From Nymphaea colorata (taxonomy: Eukaryota; Streptophyta; Magnoliopsida; Nymphaeales; Nymphaeaceae): a DNA stretch of 64,000 nt. Below the pieces are notes generated by a model, which was given only the letters and a program-made list of their open reading frames with translations, had not been told where the DNA came from and ran no database searches. Positions 1-12,677 of the stretch are shown here, in pieces; the first letter of the stretch is position 1, and each line of letters begins with the position of its first letter. The stretch spans positions 31,965,706 through 32,029,705 of the forward strand of contig NC_045139.1 in NCBI RefSeq assembly GCF_008831285.2. The letters run 5' to 3'. A program made the position numbers and the translations under genes.

Positions 1-125
1 CTGGTAGGCATACTTTATTGTGAATACCTCTTTAGATGGTGAAATATATCATTTTCAAGGTTATTTTATGTTTACTTCATTATATACATTAAAAGCATGG
101 ATTGAATTTATTTGTTCTCTTACAG

Positions 126-1295
<1,170 letters not shown>

Positions 1296-1680
1296 AAACT
1301 GCTAAAGCAGCTATGAGGACATTCTTTTACGCAATTCTGTCTAACTTCATTTACTAGATTCTTGAACTCGTGATAGGTTAAAGAACTGACAGAATCTGCA
1401 ACACAAAGGTGAGGTGGCTGAATGTACTCTATCAAGCGTATTAGATAGAACCTTTTTGGTTAATATATTTTGCTTTATCTAGTAATTTTGTTGGGTGTGT
1501 AAGATAGTTCCATTCGTTTCATGAAGGTCTCATTTTGTTTGCTTTATTGTGCTTGCTGTATCAACTGATCCTTTTGTATTGAAAGCCAAAAATTGGTTAA
1601 TTGTTCACCTAAAGATTTAGCAGCGAGGCTCGAAACACTGAGGGCATTAACTTTTGAAGTAATACCTTTTCGTCGTAGCC
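1296..1680 (+). other. 3' UTR and downstream DNA of the MSI-like gene
   Basis: T-rich and A-rich sequence with no further coding signal after the TAG. No canonical AATAAA was singled out. The cleavage site cannot be set from sequence alone. Confidence 0.4.
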
Positions 1681-1959
1681 AATGTATTGTGGAACTATTT
1701 TAAAACAAATTATGGTGGTCCTCTTTCATTTAAAGGAAGAGAATATGTTTCGACGTTATGTATCTGTGACTGGGGACTATCCCTGGCTTAGCTGCCTGGA
1801 TCATTGGAAACTGTCATGGAACATAACCACTTTATGTCCAGCGAAGCCAGGCAAGTACATCGACTGTTCCAGTGAAGTAGTTTTTGCAGAAGCTGCCACC
1901 AAAGCAAAAACTTCGGTGCAATGTAAGTTTGAATGATCCAGATAGCTTTTCCCATGATC

Positions 1960-2243
1960 TTAAGTGCTGGCATCATCTGGATCTGCCAACAGGTGCTCTG
2001 CAGTCTGAGAATGGAAGAAGGAATTCTGAGGATCAGTAGCCAATATTGCACAAATTTGGCAAAACAGGTCTGATGAGGCAAGTCCTGCCACAATTATGTC
2101 TTCTCCTCTAATTCTTGTGTACCATGGCGTTGTGATCTCATTCTCTAGTTTCCCATGGAAGAGTGGGAGACCCAAATCCTTGGCCAGGGCCTTTTGCCCT
2201 TTTGATGATCTTGGAACCTTTTGATTCTTTCTTCTCTGCCTAG
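1960..2243 (-). pseudogene. Orphan exon-like coding fragment, family not recognised
   Basis: On the minus strand a pyrimidine-rich stretch ends in CAACCTAG (forward about 2244-2251). It is followed by about 94 open codons that begin QRRKNQKVPRSSKG, include KDLGLPLFHGKLENEITT and AEHLLADPDDAST, and stop at 1960-1962. The composition (Lys/Arg-rich start, mixed-charge globular middle, acidic end) looks like a real terminal exon rather than random ORF. No upstream exons are seen before the neighbouring expansin gene, whose 3' end is only about 650 bp away, so an intact gene cannot fit. It is therefore most likely a relic carried here by duplication or capture. I do not recognise the family. A terminal exon of a gene nested across the expansin is possible but unlikely. 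Confidence 0.35.
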
Positions 2244-2891
2244 GTTGAGGAAAAGGCTAAACTTTGCTGGATTTGTTGTGAGATCAACTTATGGATGATT
2301 TGATTTGCAGTGGGTTTCCTTTTTAGATGCATGGTGTGTCAGTGGCATCATACAAAGCTGGACCAGTTAGTGGATTACAGTATCTCCTTTAAAATTAACC
2401 ATGACAGAGAATGAACTTCGTTTACTTGAGGTAAACGGCTATATTGGCAGCATGATTAACACAGTCTTTGGTTCTATTTGAAATACATGAGTTTGAACAG
2501 GTGGCTTCAGATACCACACACTGCAAACGTAACTCCATTTCCTCAAGTTACCTTCAATGGTAGAACAGGACAGATTTAATTTGTTTCGGGGTTAACAGTC
2601 TTCAGTAGTTCCCTGAACAATTGCAAGAGTGATTTTCATAACTGCTTAGAAAATATTGATCTGCTGGGACAATATTTCTTGATTTAGATTTGCTTATATT
2701 AGCATCCACAAAGTTGCATATTATTATTGTCGTTTACAGTTACCAGCCTTAGTTAGCCAAACGGCTTCGTCAGTAGTTGTCTCTTCCCTTTGCAACCAAC
2801 AAAAATAACATAGGAAAGCTAAACGTTTGGTTATTATCATACAGTATGGCCATGCAGTTCTTCAATTGGAGAAGTTTGCAATGTTATTTAG

Positions 2892-3311
2892 CTAAAACTG
2901 AATTGAGCTGGTGAATGTTTGCCCAAACTGCCAATTGCTTGGGACTATGTCAGGGAATACTCGAGTTTTGCCATCAGTAGTAGTTACTCTGAAGGACAAG
3001 GACTGGCCATTGAGGTATGAATTGCTCTGCCAGTTAGCTCCCCAGTTCCTTGACATGGCTTGCCAGCTCCCGTTCGATCCCTTGATGGATACAGCTGACA
3101 ACGATCCAGTTCCTCCAACATTGCTTATCAGAACAAGCTCAAAATAGGACCTTCCATTGACTGTAAACCTTACCCCCCCTTTCTTTATGCATGGAACTCT
3201 GTATTTAATTCAAACATAATTGTTAGGGACAGTCTGCTTTACATTTGGTATCAGTGTAACGGTATGGATATTATATACATTGTTGAGAGCTTAGAAAATA
3301 TTTACACACAC

Positions 3312-3361
<50 letters not shown>

Positions 3362-4173
3362 GCACGCACACACAGGCACATACATGCAAAAACACAAGAT
3401 TCACCTTTTGAACAGTACAGGAACAATGCCTCCCTTGTAGATGGCAATCTTCTCCCACGCAGGCTGTGCCATGTCAAAGTGCTTTAAGGGAGGGTTGCAC
3501 CAACCGCCATTGCTATTTGGAAGAGCATAATTAGGAGGGCAGAAGTTTGTGGCCGTTATGGTCACAGATGCCCCTCTTAGGCACCATTTTGGGTCCTTCT
3601 TGTAGTCACAGACGATCTTGAAGCACTGGCCACACGATGCGCCATCGTTAAACAGTGCGGTGCTCAAAGCGGCAGTCTTGATCCCATACCCAGTGGAGTA
3701 GAGGTTTCCATAGCCACAAGCACCACCTGAATCATTTTTTTAAAGCATCCGAATCAATGCCCAAGTTATCTTCCAATGAAAGTTAACAAATAAAAATTTC
3801 CTCAAAGCATCTGTGTATTTATAAAGTCCCATCGCCGTTTTCCCACTGCTTTACTATACGCATGATTGACGAAACCACAGGAAGCAGTATAAACAGTGTG
3901 CATCCAAATGTTTTTTTCTAATCACAAAAGAGAATGCAGCAGATCCATCAAACAAACAGGTTTCATATATAAACCAGATGTTCACAATTGAATGATGTAC
4001 TTGTGATCAGGAATCATACCCATGGTGCCGGAACCATCGCTCCCTCCGTAAAAGGTGGCATGGCCTGGCGTCCATGGCGAACCGGCAGAGGAGGCAGAAA
4101 CTGCGGGCGCAAACACCGCGATCAACAGCGTGCCCAACACCGCCACCATGAGAGCAGCTACCCTTCTCTCCAT
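2892..4173 (-). CDS. Alpha-expansin A
   Basis: Three exons on the minus strand: 4173-4020, 3726-3405 and 3198-2892, giving 260 aa. Introns are GT-AG with phases 1 and 2. Expansins loosen cell walls without hydrolysis by disrupting cellulose-xyloglucan contacts. An N-terminal signal peptide (about residues 1-29) precedes [22 protein letters not shown]. The double-psi barrel domain carries paired cysteines, the alpha-type insert [12 protein letters not shown] and the HFD motif at 134-136. The C-terminal CBM63-like domain begins [11 protein letters not shown] and ends [14 protein letters not shown]. Length and motifs are normal for EXPA (about 250-260 aa). The ATG at 4173 is chosen because upstream frame codons lack ATG and the signal peptide follows directly. 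A TATA-like site lies about 100 bp upstream. Intron 2 carries a long CA/TG microsatellite. Its closest relative in the window is the divergent copy at 14627-16961. Confidence 0.95.
3304..3381. repeat. CA/TG microsatellite in intron 2 of expansin A
   Basis: An almost pure CA run (about 3304-3358), continuing imperfectly to 3381 with G interruptions. It lies wholly inside intron 2, between exon ends 3405 and 3198. Confidence 0.9.
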
Positions 4174-4271
4174 TGCTTCTCCCGAAATCAATAATGGAAG
4201 AGCTTAGTGGCTGCAAGTGGGAGTAGAGGCCAGTGGTGGCAAGTGGGGATACTGCAGAGCTCTGCGCTCAA

Positions 4272-4278
4272 CTTATAA
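4272..4278 (-). promoter_or_regulatory. Putative TATA box of expansin A
   Basis: Minus-strand TTATAAG, about 100 bp upstream of the ATG at 4173, at a usual plant TATA-to-ATG distance. Position and match only; no transcription start is known. Confidence 0.45.
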
Positions 4279-4289
4279 CACAATTCAGC

Positions 4290-6970
4290 TTCTGAAGCTG
4301 CCATGTGATATATGAAAGGAATCTCTGGCTAAACTTTTTATTTTAAATATATGTCGTAGAGAGGGAGAGGTCTCACATGGCGATCATGTTCCTCTTTCTC
4401 ACTGAACCTTCAAAATAAAGCGGCTAAGAAGCCGGTTGTTCACATGATTTTATCGAATCGATCATGATTGCAACTGAGCTTCTTTGACGACAACTGGCAA
4501 TCAGTACGCGCATAGATCTGTCATTCAATCTAAGTAGAGGCAACAAACTTTCCTATAGGTCCGTTGGCATAGAGAAATCTCTTCTTCGTTTTCAGCGTTG
4601 TTTTCATTCTTTTATTTCCAAACCCATCACCTTACACCTAAAAAATATCCTTGCCAAATGGCCACCGGTAATGTGCTGGTGTGCAAATATATATATATAT
4701 TATGGATTTGTCTGTGTTACTTTGAATTGGAATGGACAAATTTCTGATCTTTCACAATACACAGTTTATCTAGCATCGGACAGTGTGTTTAATCACCTTT
4801 GTTTACTCTAATACCCAGTTGATAGCCATTCAATCTATTTTGATAAATTATTAAGAGAAAAAAATGAACAAGGAATGAGTTGAGTGATACATATATATAT
4901 AATGGCAAACAAACACAGGCACATCATCCGATTTTGCTGTCAAATGACGCAAGGCAGATTGAGAAAAAGAAAACTCGCTTTTAACTGCGAGTACAACTGA
5001 CGTGTTTTCTAAACGTACATACAAAGTCTTGTGCTACGCATTTCCGCTGTTCATTATATATATAAAATAATAATAATAATGACTGGCATATCAAAAGTAA
5101 CTTAGAAAACTAAATTATTAGTTGTCATTCACCTTTTTAAAAGGTGATCATGACGACATATATACAGGTTGTTTGGTATTGATGAATACCAAATATAAAA
5201 GGTGGTCATCATGGCTTCCATATCATTTGGTAAAACATAAACGATTATGTATGAATAATAAGGCACAGTACAAGATTCAAGGAATGTAAAATAATGTAAA
5301 AACTCTTTGCTGTAAAAGACTTCACTTTTTGTATAGAAATTAGCGCCCCATGTATATCAATGTGGACGCACCTTTCGGTTTTCTAACGCTTGATGAGTTT
5401 TGGTTTCTTTACGATGAGTATTATTTAAAACCATAAATTCCTATATGCATTTAGGACTAATTTCTATAAAGTTACTTTATAGAAATTATTATGTAAAGAT
5501 TGCTCTAAAAGCATATTCACCATGTTTAACCTACGCATACGTAATCATATGAAAACACCAAACTCTCGAAACTTTCGTTTTTCTACCTAAATTGCATCAC
5601 AATTAAAAAGACTATATCCTTGAGTTCGATTACTAACCTCAAATGGGTTTTCAATCTCAATGACAACCAAATGTCCAGTACCCAAAAAAAAAAAAATTCG
5701 AGATCTGTAACACGCATTGTATAAGATCCAAAATCAATAAGTCAAATATTTTGCTTGAATAGCAATGTGAATCCAAATGGGTCTTGGGGTCTCTAGCTAG
5801 TTAGTTCAATTGTTCTCCCTTTCTTCTGAATTTGATAATGTTATTGCATGGGCTCCATTCAGGTGGCGTTTCCATGAAGCATATGCCCTACATTGAAAGC
5901 TTAATTCAATGTTGGCACTGGGTGAACTTGGGTCCAATTATATGGAGTAACCCCATGAAATCTGGGTCATTATCCCACGGTCAATTAAAATTTTGTTAAC
6001 CATATATTGAGTTCCCTATTGAAAAAATTTCAAGCTTTGCTCCCATCTCCATTCCTGGGCACATTGATTGAGGAGATGCCGTCACGACGTCCCAACGCTT
6101 TAGGTGCTGGGAGTCTCAATGGAGGCAGCCCTCGAGTATGTGGATGGTATGGGACATTTTGATCAGCTTGAGAGTTGAAAGTAATGGAAGAACAGACCAT
6201 TTCTTCCTCAACTTCAACTTGAGACAAACTACCCAAGTTCCAAAAAGCATTCAAGTGCTCTAATTAATCTTCTAAGTTCAACTTAAGTCTGTAGCAAGCT
6301 AAAAGTTTCGATGATCATGATGCCGATAGGGCAAAGGAGAGCCAGTAAAATTGGTGCCAAAAAGAAAGAAGAATATCCCAGATCAATATGCAAGCATCTT
6401 ACTAAAATCATGCCATCATTAAAATGAAATTTTCTTTGCAGGAATTTTGAACATATGGACATTGTATATACCATGTACCCAATCCTCAGATTTTAATTAA
6501 GAAGTTGAAGAAGCAACTAGGTACTTCTCACAGGATTGAAGACGTGAAGATTACCATCTACATAGTTGTGCCATTCCTCGTGTGTGCATCTTTTTAACTT
6601 TTTCCTTTGATTTCTGTATACGATTTCTTATGCCATCAGAGTTAAACAATCCAATGATGGGAGGAAGGATTCATCTGTGATCACCCTCAAGCATATACAA
6701 TTCTCGAACATAAATAACAGGTATTTGAAAAGTGCCCTTCCTCTTTTTCTTGCTCCCATAATGGCGTTGAAGATAAGTTCAACCTTTCCCCTGGAAAGCT
6801 ATCGACTCTGGCATAAAGTTCATGGAGAATAGAACATTGAATTCTTGCGGTTCTTGCCTTCACCGTGGTTTCCAATGGCCAACAGTCTCTACTTCATCCC
6901 ACGCTTGTGGTATCAAAGACAAAAGCATCACTGATCATCTCAATTCTCAAGCCCGCTGCCAAACCCTTCT
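4290..6970. other. Gene-free intergenic DNA
   Basis: AT-rich sequence with only short, unconvincing ORFs. It includes short AT runs (4688-4701, 4891-4902, 5055-5069) and AAT repeats near 5075. Nothing coding is recognised. Confidence 0.5.
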
Positions 6971-6977
6971 TCTTCTT

Positions 6978-7357
6978 TTACCATTGTCATTCTGCGCCTT
7001 GTATATCAACTTACTGTTTTTCTGTGAACTAAACAAAATTTTATTACCATTGTATATGAACTGAACTTCCTGTTTTTCTGTGAACTTAACAAAATTTTAT
7101 TACCATTGTAATTCTGCACCTTGTATATGGACTTCCTGTTTTTCTGTGAACTTAACAAAATTTTATTACCATTGTAATTCTGCACCTTGTATATGGACTT
7201 CCTGTTTTTCTGTGAACTTAACAAAATTTTATTACCATTGTAATTCTGCACCTTGTATATCAACTTCCTGTTTTTCTGTGAACTTAACAAGATTTTATTA
7301 CCATTGTAATTCTGAGTTTGTCTGTGAACTTGACAAAATTTTAGTGAGCGAGCAGCT
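6978..7357. repeat. 66-bp tandem repeat array
   Basis: About five to six head-to-tail copies of a 66-bp unit containing TTACCATTGTAATTCTGCAC, then CTTCCTGTTTTTCTGTGAAC and TTAACAAAATTTTA. Copies around 7081, 7147 and 7213 are nearly identical. The first (about 6978) and the copy at 7044, which has lost about 14 bp, are diverged. Because 66 is divisible by 3, both strands stay open and produce repetitive ORFs. These are most simply a by-product of the period, with no coding support. Confidence 0.9.
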
Positions 7358-7646
7358 GTGATGGCTAGGCAGCTCATTTATTTATAGAGAATGGACCTTG
7401 TAAAAGTTTCTAGAGTACTCTTCAATATCTCTGGTAATTCTGCACCTTGTATATCAACTTCCTGTTTTTCTGTGAACTTAACAATTTTTTTTACCATTGT
7501 AATTCTGCACCTCGTATATCAACTTCCTGTTTGTCTGTGAACTTGACAAAATTTTAGTGAGCGAGCAGCTGTGATGGCTAGGCAACTCATTTATTTATAA
7601 AGAATGGACCTTGTAAAAGTTTCTAGAGTACTCTTCAATATCTCTG
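7322..7646. repeat. 213-bp-period direct duplication next to the 66-bp array
   Basis: About 110 bp beginning CTGTGAACTTGACAAAATTT and ending ACTCTTCAATATCTCTG occurs at 7322-7432 and again at 7535-7646, with only a few substitutions. Two decayed copies of the 66-bp unit lie between (7434-7534). A segment carrying the array edge was duplicated in tandem. Confidence 0.85.
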
Positions 7647-7649
7647 ACA

Positions 7650-9596
7650 TATTTTTTTTTTGTGATATCAAAGTGGGTTTCACATCTGCCAGCCAGTGAT
7701 TACTTCAAAGTTTTGTTGCGTTGGCGAGTGATCAAGAAACGATGGTTCGGGTGAAGTGGAGACAGGGTTAGTAGGCACACATGTGAACGTGAACTGCTTC
7801 AAGAGCGAGTCCAAATTAACTATAAAAATCACACGTACTCCACTGACTGGCATGAATGTACGTGACATGGTCAAACGCTACCTCCTCATAGGTTTCAGTC
7901 GAATGTCCAAGTTAGAGGAGGCTGAAGCGAGAGACATCCTGAAGAGGCCAAAGCCCCTCTCCTTTCCACTGTCTTTAGAATCCAGTGCTGCTTTGGAACT
8001 TGGGTAAAAAACGAAGACACTCATCAAGCAAAGTGTCGTAAGTCTAAAGGAATAATGCTTATGAAAATTGAACTGATGACCAAACTTTTAACACCTGCGA
8101 ATCGAACAGGTTACATAACGCTTGGCAATGTGAATGGGAAACAAATGATTCAAAATATGATTGAAAATCATCCAGAGATTTTGTTATCATATGACTTTTG
8201 AGTTGAATAGAGCTCGTGTTGCTTGGAAAGAGTTATGTTTCTCGAAACTGCTAAACAAATTTGCAGGACTTTTAGGGAGCTAAGCGACGTCCAATACGAC
8301 AATGTTGGCATATATCGACTATCCCAATTTACTTAAAAGCATGGAACACATGATTACCCTTCTAGAAAATTAATATCTTGGCAAGCTAGGTCAATGCGGG
8401 ATGAAATTCAACTTATATTTGTCTCGGTTGGATCATGATGTCCCCACGGAGCCCATTATGTAAAAGTTTAAATTAGTGGGTCCAGTTATATAGGACGGCC
8501 TCATGGCCAAATGAAAATTTATTAATTATATGCTTATTGACCCATGAAAAAAATGTTTTTAGCTCTGCTCCTCGATGTCTGATTCATATTAAAGGAAAAT
8601 GAGCAAGAAGATGAAAAATTTCAGCTCCTATAAAGATTGAGAACCCATTATCGATAGATTTGAAAGAAAATACTGATGGCTTCTACAGTATCACACAGTA
8701 ACTGGTGTTAATTCGTTTCGTCTCTACAGTTTCAGTCACTAACTGGTGTTTGTTCCACTAATGTCGCTGATTTTAGCAACTTCCCGATCGGGAGGCACGA
8801 CTTTCACTGCCATTTTCAAATCATGTCAGTGAAGCTTTTACCAACACTTCGCCCATCTTTACTGACATTGTTCGCGCCATTAAAGGGTCATTTCTTGTAG
8901 TGGATTACTGATGGTTCTCGTGAAGAGAATGCCTTTCTTGCTAGTACAAATATTGATGTGGAAGCTTAAATTTGAAGACCACACTCGAAATAGATTCGGA
9001 TTCTTGCTTTCTACTAATTGGAGAAAAGAATGGATAGTGTGAAAAGAGGAGCTGGATTCTCAAAGGCAAACTGTGACCAAACCAGTCCAGGCATGCTGAT
9101 ATAAATTCTCATGGTTGTTCCTTCAACTAATATAGCTCAATCTGAGACATTAAAATACCTCTTATGTATAGAAACTTTTCAGTTGATGAACAAATCCAGT
9201 TTCACTCTTTTGAATAGCTATCACGCATGCTACAATATAGAATCAAGTATAATCTCTGCTAAAAATTATTTATCTTGGGTGATTGGTGCAGGAGCTACTA
9301 AGCTCATGGCCTTGCTCCTAAGCTCTTCACAATAACTCCAATCCCTTAAACAATGCCCTGTAACGACAGCAAATGAAGCTACTATTGTCAGCAACGGCTA
9401 GCAACAAGGTAATTTCTTTGGATAGCGGTCATAACCACAGCTTGAAGTTCTTCACAGCATTTAGATGTGGGAGATCATCTATTTACCTATAGGAAAAGGT
9501 CCTGGCCTATTGCAGTTTTGAGCCTTTCTCTACTGTAGTAAACTAAACGAAATTAAGTGAGTTAGCCATGATTGGCAGCTTGTGAGTGTAGACTCC
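7650..9596. other. Gene-free intergenic DNA
   Basis: No coding signal beyond short random ORFs. No recognisable domain on either strand. Confidence 0.5.
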
Positions 9597-9599
9597 TTA

Positions 9600-9758
9600 G
9601 GGGCAGTTTGGCGTTAGGAATAATACATGAGTATTTCATGAATTTCTCTTAAAATTAGAGTATATTACGGGATACTTGTTTAAGTGTTTCATGAATTTTT
9701 CTCAATTTTGAGGGATTTATGGAACAGGCGCATCTTATTCCTAACGCCAAAAAGCCCT
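9600..9758. mobile_element. Tourist-like MITE 1
   Basis: The left end GGGGCAGTTTGGCGTTAGG continues AATAA. The right end reads TTATTCCTAACGCCAAAAAG then CCC, so the GCGTTAGGAATAA part of the terminal inverted repeat is perfect. TTA lies on both sides (9597-9599 and 9759-9761), fitting the TWA target duplication of PIF/Harbinger-Tourist elements. It is about 159 bp with no coding capacity. Confidence 0.8.
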
Positions 9759-9761
9759 TTA

Positions 9762-9922
9762 GGGGCCGTTTGGTATTAAGAACAACATAAGAGCATTCCA
9801 CAAATCTACTTCAAAATTGGAGTAGATTAGTGAGATACTTGTTCAAGTGTTTAATAAATCTACTCTCGTTTTGGAGCACATTCATTAAACATTCGCACTT
9901 TCTTCTTAATGCTAAACGATCC
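9762..9922. mobile_element. Tourist-like MITE 2, abutting MITE 1
   Basis: It starts GGGGCCGTTTGGTATTAAGAA immediately after the shared TTA and ends TTCTTAATGCTAAACGATCC, an imperfect inverted repeat of its start. About 161 bp, non-coding. The right-hand flank is not TTA, so its edge is less certain. Confidence 0.6.
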
Positions 9923-10305
9923 ACATATGCTTACTCCTGCTCCTTCCGCATTGCATAGTTATTTTCTGACTCTTTTGCTTTTTTTAGACCGAAAAACGTT
10001 TCTTGGCCACAAAGATGCCGGTTAACCATAATTTATTTGGGAATAAATGTTTGTTTCCTTAGACCTGTCATGTTAGGTTTAAGAAATTGTACAAATTAAC
10101 CCTTTAACCCTTTGTCATGACAAAGCTTTTTCATTTTTTTTTTTGAACGTAATTGTCATGTAGATCATGACAAGTAGTCAAGAGGAAAATCCTAAGTCCT
10201 TTTTGCAATTAACCTGTTACTTCACAGATAATGTCCTTCATATGAAACTCTGATAGCTATGATAACAGGAACGCTTTCATAAATTTGTCTTAAAAATTAG
10301 GGCAA

Positions 10306-10329
10306 TATATATATATATATATATATATA
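10306..10329. repeat. AT microsatellite
   Basis: A run of TA dinucleotides in AT-rich intergenic DNA. Confidence 0.85.
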
Positions 10330-11300
10330 ATATTTTAATAAGCCATGAGTTGTTAACCTCTCGCTTACCATAATACGAAAGCTACTTTTAAAAGATTACT
10401 AGACTTTCGTGCAAGCTTTTTTCTCCTTTACATGAAGAAATTATTTTTTTATTTAATTTCCAAAATACATGAGAAAAACACGTAAAGAAATCATAATTCA
10501 TAAAGCATAAAATCTTTGTTGCAGTCATGAACTCTTCTTGTTTGAATTTGCTTTTACGGCATTACTTAAAAGGTTTTCACCTTGAAGTAGAGGACGGATG
10601 CAATACCTTTGTTGGCTCCTCCTATTCACCTTCCATAAGTCAATATTCCATAGTTCATTACATACATCTGCCATAAAAAATTCAGATCTATCCTCAAAAT
10701 TGCGGATGCCCATTTCTCCATGCTTAAACATCTACCAAACCAATCAACTTTTTTTATTCGGATATCGAAATAATATGTATATTTTCTAAATGGTGTAACG
10801 CATCCACGTAACACTATTGGCCTTCGAAAGATTAATTACAATAAAATCATTTTATTATCAGAACATGGTAGACACCTGCATATACAATCAGAACCAGGAG
10901 TTTTACTGGCAATTAGAATTCTATTTGTCAACAGAGTCATAATGCCATTTAAGGCTTAGATCTGATGATGCATGCACGCCTGCATTAATTGATTGAATAA
11001 TTGGAACTTCAATGTTGATATTAAAGAAATCTTGTGAGAGAGATTTGACAAGCTACAAAAGATTCCATCAAAGCCGCGTATATTATATTATGGGACAATA
11101 ACTGTATTTCCAAGTTGCCTACACTAGTCTACAAACCATGTGAACGTACGACTGCATATGCACATCCTTATTTTCACATACAATATTTGGTGTCGTTTGG
11201 AGGGACTTAGCATAGTTGGTAGGATTGACAAGTAAGTAAAAATGCAGTGGTTGGTTCAATTCTTTTGAGTGATGTTTCTTTGAACTGTAAATAGTGCACT

Positions 11301-12115
11301 CTATGTCACAATGGTACGCTGTTTTGAGCGTCGTACCCATACCGGTATGCCGGTACGTTCTGGTACGTTTGGATTTGGTTTTGGATCAGAACCAGATCCA
11401 AACCATACCATAAGTCATAACAATCGATCGAAAACGAAAAGTCGAGTTCGGAAAACCTAATTCCTCGACTTTGTTCTTCCTTCCTTCGGCGGTGAGCTCT
11501 TGGCAACCTTGGGCAGCGGACGACGGACGGCGACTGGACACCGGCGGCGGATGATGACTGGACGCCGGCGACGGACTGCGGCGGCGGTATTGAGGGTTTT
11601 GTCCCTTGATGCCCAATCTTTCGATTTTGTCACTTGAATGATTGAATCTTGAATCCTTGATGCTCGTTTTCTTTTTGGGGATATTTAGTTCGGTAATCGG
11701 TATAGTAAATGTCTGCTTTGTTGCTTTATATTTAGAATATATGCCCACGCCATTTGCTTTGTCTCCACAAAACAAAAAGGGGTTTTCAGTTTTCTTCATC
11801 AACGAAAACTGAAAATTTTTTGGCAAATTACTGCCACAACTTTAATGGAAGGAAGTTGAAGGAACATTGTTTTAATGTGATGATATTGCTTTTTTTGTTT
11901 TAATGAGATTATCTATGGAAGGAACTTGAAGGAACATTGCTTGTTGGTGATGATATCATTTGGTTTTTTCAAAATTTTGAATTAAAAATATGTAATAATA
12001 ATTAATTATCATATATAATAGTCGCCGTATTCGTACCAAGATTTTAAAAAATGTCATACCCATACCCGTATACCTGTACCCGCACCCATACCAGTACCAT
12101 ACCATTGTCACATAG
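11301..12115. mobile_element. 815-bp TIR element, CTATGTCACA family, copy 1
   Basis: The left end is CTATGTCACAATGGTACG. The right end, read on the other strand, is CTATGTGACAATGGTATGG. The interior has an ATC/CCGG-rich stretch (11510-11600) and ends in repeated GTACCCATACCC-type motifs. There is no transposase. A second family member with the same ends lies at 41850-42244. No clear target-site duplication was found, so the superfamily is open. Confidence 0.65.
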
Positions 12116-12636
12116 GCTACACTTTAGTCGATAAATTTGAAGCTCTCCATTCAAATCTCGAAGCAGTCATGCACCCCGAACACAACACCAATCCACTCAT
12201 AACAAATCATTAGAATACCAGTTGATATAAGGCCTACATCGGCCAACGTATATGGTCCTGTATATGGTAATTAAAAAATATTTATTTTTATCATTACTTT
12301 ATGTATTGTAGCTGAGGTACGGCCTGTTACATGCAGACCGACGCAAGTATACCAATAAAAAGTTGATATTTTTCAACATTGTTTATATTTTTGTAGTTTT
12401 CTTAGTCAATTTGAAGAAGTCAATTACTTGAAGTGCTTCGATCCAAACGTATTTTATTTTTTCTTGAAATATAAGGAAATATTAAATAATCATTAATTTG
12501 TTATATTTTGCCAGGCTCGCGATTTATTTTATGATGCTACTACAAGTCAAATTTTGACAGTCCTTTTTTTTTTATTATGCCCAAAGGTATTGCAAAAATT
12601 TTGCAAAAGGCTTCATATTTCTGGATTTTATAGTAC

Positions 12637-12640
<4 letters not shown>

Positions 12641-12671
<31 letters not shown>
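12641..12671. repeat. AT microsatellite
   Basis: About 15 TA dinucleotides in intergenic DNA. Confidence 0.85.

Positions 12672-12674
<3 letters not shown>

Positions 12675-12677
<3 letters not shown>

Noticed and set aside
7006-7377. Repetitive 93- and 123-codon frames
   Set aside because: Generated by the 66-bp tandem array whose period is divisible by three. No start context or relatives.
6960-7646. Possible CRISPR-like array
   Set aside because: The repeats are directly adjacent 66-bp units without unique spacers, in a plant nuclear context.
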